Shown: piece after piece, positions 63,991-64,000 of the stretch
How positions within the stretch are numbered: position 1 is the first letter of the stretch
Layout: each line of letters starts with the position of its first letter
Source: Protopterus annectens
Lineage: Eukaryota; Chordata; Ceratodontiformes; Protopteridae
Assembly (NCBI RefSeq): GCF_019279795.1
Contig: NC_056739.1
Coordinates: 14,366,968-14,430,967, forward strand
DNA: 64,000 nt
Direction of reading: 5' to 3'
The notes under the pieces: model-generated
What the model saw: only the letters and a program-made list of their open reading frames with translations
The model's database searches: none
Told to the model about the DNA's origin: nothing
Position numbers and translations under genes: made by a program

Positions 63991-64000
63991 AAGATAAAGC

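Larger units (their letters stand above)
58288..64000 (-). mobile_element. DIRS element K (alpha family), 3' end present, 5' end beyond the window
   Basis: The left ITR begins AGAAGTTATGTACTCACC (58288 to about 58470). The ICR is at 58615-58720. YR, MT, RH, RT and gag follow upstream to the gag start near 63990. The right ITR lies outside. The copy is decayed and is related to E (same terminal sequence). Confidence 0.88.

Overview
The window is repeat-only DNA from a large eukaryotic genome. I found no host gene, rRNA or tRNA that I can support. Almost every base belongs to transposable elements. Most are DIRS-like tyrosine-recombinase (YR) retrotransposons carrying gag, reverse transcriptase (RT), RNase H (RH), a Dam-like methyltransferase domain (MT) and YR. 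There are also two non-LTR elements: an AP-endonuclease LINE of CR1/L2 type, and an older LINE with a restriction-like endonuclease of R4/Dong/NeSL type. SINE-like tails and long AT/CA microsatellites make up most of the rest. DIRS abundance at this level is known from salamanders, caecilians and lungfish, so a giant-genome amphibian or lungfish is the likeliest source. That is inference; no host marker is present.

I name the DIRS copies A to O and sort them into two families. Alpha (A, B, D, E, F, I, K, N) begins AGAAGTTATG at its 3' end and has a gag starting with a C/H-rich zinc-binding motif. Beta (C, G, H, J, L, M, O) begins AGTACAG, has TATA boxes in its terminal repeats and a longer gag. 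Complete copies show inverted terminal repeats (ITRs) of about 170-215 bp. They also have an internal complementary region (ICR) that joins the complements of the two ends, which is the DIRS hallmark. All 15 copies lie on the minus strand.

Layout. A (1-1037) abuts B (1040-12751) tail to head. C (5894-11416) sits inside the gag of B. N (12752-13966) is a gag/5' fragment that A+B interrupts, and N itself sits in M. M is an old beta copy split into 13967-14780 and 24685-26297. M is interrupted by the restriction-like-endonuclease LINE (14781-24684), which in turn holds O (17141-22699). The gag of M is interrupted by E (26298-39915), which holds D (26322-32482) and the CR1/L2 LINE (33721-36465). 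F (39916-43130), G (43131-45521), H (45522-47062) and I (47063-49930) are older, broken copies. The stretch 49931-51520 has microsatellites and a hammerhead-like motif. L (51520-52031 and 57641-58287) is an old beta copy holding J (52032-57640) and followed by K (58288 to the window end).

In the intact layout, gag is read first. RT-RH-MT is then read in a second frame, and YR lies downstream in the gag frame. The YR frame stays open backwards across the RT domain. J has an intact gag and YR, and C and O have intact YRs. No copy has an uninterrupted RT-RH-MT frame, so none looks autonomous.
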